Shown here piece after piece: positions 61,692-64,000 of a stretch of 64,000 nucleotides of DNA. Under the pieces are notes generated by a model. That model did not search any database, was not told the origin of the DNA, and saw only the letters and a program-made list of their open reading frames with translations. Within the stretch, counting starts at the first letter, position 1. Each line of letters begins with the position of its first letter. The position numbers were made by a program, and so were the translations under genes. This DNA is from JAYRSJ01 sp041920215 (GTDB taxonomy: Bacteria; Pseudomonadota; Gammaproteobacteria; Burkholderiales; Burkholderiaceae_C), in the NCBI GenBank assembly GCA_041920215.1, contig JAYRSJ010000002.1:1-64000 (forward strand). The letters are read 5' to 3'.

Positions 61692-63284
61692 TCAGTGACG
61701 GAAATGCCGGACGCCGGTGAAGACCATCGCGATGCCGCGCTCGTTGGCGGCGGCGATCACCTCGTCGTCGCGCATCGAGCCGCCCGGCTGAATCACGCAA
61801 GAGGCGCCGGCATCGGCCAGCACGTCCAGGCCGTCGCGGAAGGGGAAGAAGGCGTCGCTGGCCACCACCGAGCCCTTGAGGCTGAGCTGGGCGTTCTCGG
61901 CCTTGATGCTGGCGATGCGGGCGCTGTCGATGCGGCTCATCTGGCCGGCACCCACGCCCAGGGTCATGCCGCCGCCGCAGAAGACGATGGCATTGCTCTT
62001 GACGTATTGGGCCACGGTCCAGGCGAACATCAGGTCATCGAGTTGTTGCGCTGTGGGTTGCAGGGTCGTCACGACCTTGAGGTCGGCCTGGGTCAGGAAA
62101 TGGTTGTCGGCGCTCTGGATCAGCAGGCCCGAACCGACGCGCTTGCTGTCCTGCGCGTTGCGGCCCTGCTGCCAGGGCGTGTCACCGCCGGTGGGCAGCG
62201 CGATCTGCAGCAGGCGCACATTGACCTTGGGCGCGAAGATGGCCAGCGCTTCGTCGCTGAAGCCGGGGGCCATCAGCACCTCGACGAATTGCTTGATCAC
62301 CAGCTCGGCAGCCGCCTTGTCCACCACGCGGTTGAAGGCGATGATGCCGCCGAAGGCGCTGGTCGGGTCGGTCTTGAAGGCCTTGGCATAGGCCTCGGCG
62401 GCGCTCGGCGCCACCGCCACGCCACAGGGGTTGGCATGCTTGACGATCACGCAGGCCGGTGCCTGGAAGGACTTCACGCATTCCCAGGCCGCGTCGGCAT
62501 CGGCGATATTGTTGTAGCTCAGCTCCTTGCCCTGCAGCTGCTTGCCCGTGACCAGCGAGCCGGGGGCGGGGTAGAGGTCGCGGTAGAGCGCGGCGCTCTG
62601 GTGGCTGTTCTCGCCGTAGCGCAGGTCCTGCACCTTGACGAAGCTGCTGTTCATCTGGCCGGGGAAGGCACTGATCTTCATGGCCCCCGAGTCGTGCTCG
62701 ACGATGGCGCTGAGGTAGTTGCTGATCGCGGCGTCGTACTGGGCGATGCGGTTGAAGGCGGCCACGCTGTAGGCGAAGCGGGTCTTGTCGCTGGTCTTGC
62801 CGGCGCTCTTGAGTTCGGCCAGCACGCCGGCGTACTGCGAGGCGTCGGTCAGCACGGTGACGTCCTTCCAGTTCTTGGCGGCGCTGCGCACCATGGCCGG
62901 ACCGCCGATGTCGATGTTCTCGATCGCGTCTTCCAGCGTGCAGCCTTCCTTTGCGACGGTGGCTTCGAAGGGATAGAGGTTGACCGCCAGGATGTCGATG
63001 GTGGCGATGTCATGGGCCTGCAGCGCGGCCATGTGCTCGGGCAGGTCGCGGCGCGCCAGCAGGCCGCCGTGGATCTTGGGGTGCAGGGTCTTGACCCGGC
63101 CGTCCAGCATCTCGGGGAAGCCGGTGTGCTGAGCGACTTCCGTTACCGGCAGGCCGGCCTCAAGCAGCAGCTTGGCGGTCCCCCCGGTGGACAGCAGCTT
63201 GACGCCCAGGCCGTGCAGGGCCTGGGCGAATTCGAGGATGCCGGTCTTGTCGGAAACCGAGATCAGGGCGGTGAGTTGAGACAT
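61692..63284 (-). CDS. purH: AICAR transformylase / IMP cyclohydrolase
   Basis: 530 residues from ATG 63284, the normal PurH length. The N-terminal IMP-cyclohydrolase domain (ALISVSDKTGILEFA, LSTGGTAKLL, GGLLARRD) is followed by the transformylase domain (LRYGENSHQ, VKHANPCGVA, FFPFRDGLD). It catalyses the last two steps of IMP synthesis. fis lies 44 bases upstream on the same strand and dusB before it; this dusB-fis-purH order is usual in Betaproteobacteria. Confidence 0.97.
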   Translation of the reverse strand: MSQLTALISVSDKTGILEFAQALHGLGVKLLSTGGTAKLLLEAGLPVTEVAQHTGFPEMLDGRVKTLHPKIHGGLLARRDLPEHMAALQAHDIATIDILAVNLYPFEATVAKEGCTLEDAIENIDIGGPAMVRSAAKNWKDVTVLTDASQYAGVLAELKSAGKTSDKTRFAYSVAAFNRIAQYDAAISNYLSAIVEHDSGAMKISAFPGQMNSSFVKVQDLRYGENSHQSAALYRDLYPAPGSLVTGKQLQGKELSYNNIADADAAWECVKSFQAPACVIVKHANPCGVAVAPSAAEAYAKAFKTDPTSAFGGIIAFNRVVDKAAAELVIKQFVEVLMAPGFSDEALAIFAPKVNVRLLQIALPTGGDTPWQQGRNAQDSKRVGSGLLIQSADNHFLTQADLKVVTTLQPTAQQLDDLMFAWTVAQYVKSNAIVFCGGGMTLGVGAGQMSRIDSARIASIKAENAQLSLKGSVVASDAFFPFRDGLDVLADAGASCVIQPGGSMRDDEVIAAANERGIAMVFTGVRHFRH

Positions 63285-63328
63285 GGGAGGGCTCTTGAAG
63301 TGGGTGTTCGGTGGGGGGCGTGGCGGGC

Positions 63329-63562
63329 TCAGATCAGCTGGTGATCGCTGAGCTTGCGGCGCAAGGTGTTGCGGTTGATGCCCAGCCATTCGGCGGCCTT
63401 GCTCTGGTTGCCGCCGCACTGCTGCATCACCACCTCCAGCAGCGGCTTCTCGACCAGCTTGAGCACCATCTCATGCATCGAATGCGGGGTCTCGCCGTCG
63501 AGGTCGCGGAAGTAGAGCTCGAGGTTCTCGCGTATGCAGGTTTCAATCGGTTTGGGCGTCAT
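63329..63562 (-). CDS. fis: Fis-family DNA-binding protein
   Basis: 77 residues from ATG 63562. The C-terminal helix-turn-helix has GGNQSKAAEWLGINR followed by NTLRRKL, characteristic of Fis and NtrC-type C-termini. It is shorter than E. coli Fis (98) but has the usual size for the Burkholderiales form. As a nucleoid protein it bends DNA and controls transcription. The ATG overlaps the dusB stop by 4 bases (ATGA). Confidence 0.93.
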   Translation of the reverse strand: MTPKPIETCIRENLELYFRDLDGETPHSMHEMVLKLVEKPLLEVVMQQCGGNQSKAAEWLGINRNTLRRKLSDHQLI

Positions 63563-64000
63563 GCCGTCAGCCTCTGTTCCAGGTCTTGTTGTTCGTCGTT
63601 GGCCGCACTGCCGGCGGTGGCCAGATAGGGCAGGCGCTCGTGCCGCTCGGCCAGACCGGCAAAGAAGCCGTCCAGCGCCGCCAGCTGTTCCTCGCAGCTT
63701 TGCAGCAGGTTCATGCGCTGGCGGAAGGCCTCGCCGCCCGGCAGGGCGCGCACCGCCCAGCCGATGTGCTTGCGCGCGCTGCGCATGCCGGCCAGCTCGC
63801 CGTACAGCGAGTAATGGTCCAGCAGATGCTCGGTCAGCCATTGCCGCGCCTCGGCCACGCGCGGCGGCGGCAGGGTCTCGCCGGTGGCCAGGTAGTGGGC
63901 GATCTCGCGGAAGATCCAGGGCCGGCCCTGGGCCGCGCGGCCTATCATCAGCGCGTCGGCGCCGGTGGCCGCCAGCACCTGGCGGGCCTTCTCGGGGCTG
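63559..64000 (-). CDS. dusB: tRNA-dihydrouridine synthase, C-terminal part (cut by window end)
   Basis: About 147 C-terminal residues; the frame is open to the window edge, and the GTG at 63978 is internal. The FMN-binding end of the barrel is visible: TGADALMIGRAAQGRPWIFREI, best read as TGADALMIGR and AAQGRPWIFREI. The rest is the helical tRNA-binding domain (RKHIGWAVRALPGG). It reduces uridine to dihydrouridine in tRNA loops. Position directly before fis supports DusB over DusA/C. Confidence 0.93.
   Translation of the reverse strand, partial: SPEKARQVLAATGADALMIGRAAQGRPWIFREIAHYLATGETLPPPRVAEARQWLTEHLLDHYSLYGELAGMRSARKHIGWAVRALPGGEAFRQRMNLLQSCEEQLAALDGFFAGLAERHERLPYLATAGSAANDEQQDLEQRLTA

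Overview
The window reads as one continuous stretch of core chromosome from a GC-rich (clearly above 60 % GC) betaproteobacterium of the order Burkholderiales. The family is probably Sphaerotilaceae (Roseateles/Pelomonas/Paucibacter-like). This placement is inferred from gene order (complete mraZ-to-ftsZ division cluster, dusB-fis-purH, gltIJKL), from two PEP-CTERM proteins and from overall protein style; no search was run. I see no insertion sequence, prophage, CRISPR array or tRNA gene. One structural RNA, the RNase P RNA, is present.

Layout. 1-4.6 kb: end of an SGNH esterase, a FAD oxidoreductase with a YciA-type thioesterase, an Atm1-type ABC exporter and a PEP-CTERM protein. 4.8-9.1 kb: a LysR regulator followed by a glutamate/aspartate ABC importer (gltI-J-K-L) with an attenuator after gltI. 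9.1-14.3 kb: a DUF4394 lipoprotein divergent from pyrC, which heads a run of DUF3025, a secreted trypsin-like protease and a membrane FHA protein. 14.3-19 kb: cysteine synthase, rnpB, a Gfo/Idh/MocA dehydrogenase, a Bcr/CflA efflux pump and a periplasmic alpha-carbonic anhydrase. 19-23.1 kb: a hybrid histidine kinase and an ornithine cyclodeaminase divergent from an Lrp/AsnC regulator.

23.2-41.1 kb is the dcw cluster: mraZ, rsmH, ftsL, ftsI, murE, murF, mraY, murD, ftsW, murG, murC, ddl, ftsQ, ftsA, ftsZ. Most genes overlap or nearly touch. The cluster starts at a promoter with 10-bp-periodic MraZ boxes and ends at a strong terminator. These genes build the peptidoglycan precursor (murE to murC, ddl), move it to and across the membrane (mraY, murG, ftsW), cross-link it at the septum (ftsI) and assemble the divisome (ftsL, ftsQ, ftsA, ftsZ). 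An orphan seven-helix sensor kinase lies between ftsZ and lpxC, followed by a small membrane protein.

44.4-64 kb: an MdlAB-like heterodimeric ABC exporter, an unrecognised alanine-rich protein, a sodium:solute symporter, a large secreted ExeM/NucH-type nuclease in line with a PEP-CTERM protein, a LysE exporter, plsC - cdsA-like - ruvC, an ALDH / TAT-signal subunit / GMC oxidoreductase set, an unrecognised secreted protein, and purH - fis - dusB (the last cut by the window end).

The most interesting points are the complementary degenerate motifs in the MdlAB-like pair, the orphan kinase at the division/lipid A junction, the DUF3025-protease-FHA set, the alcohol-oxidising cassette with one TAT signal for two proteins, the CDP-diacylglycerol synthase-like protein with an altered signature, and several candidate operators, including a perfect 20-bp palindrome before the nuclease gene.
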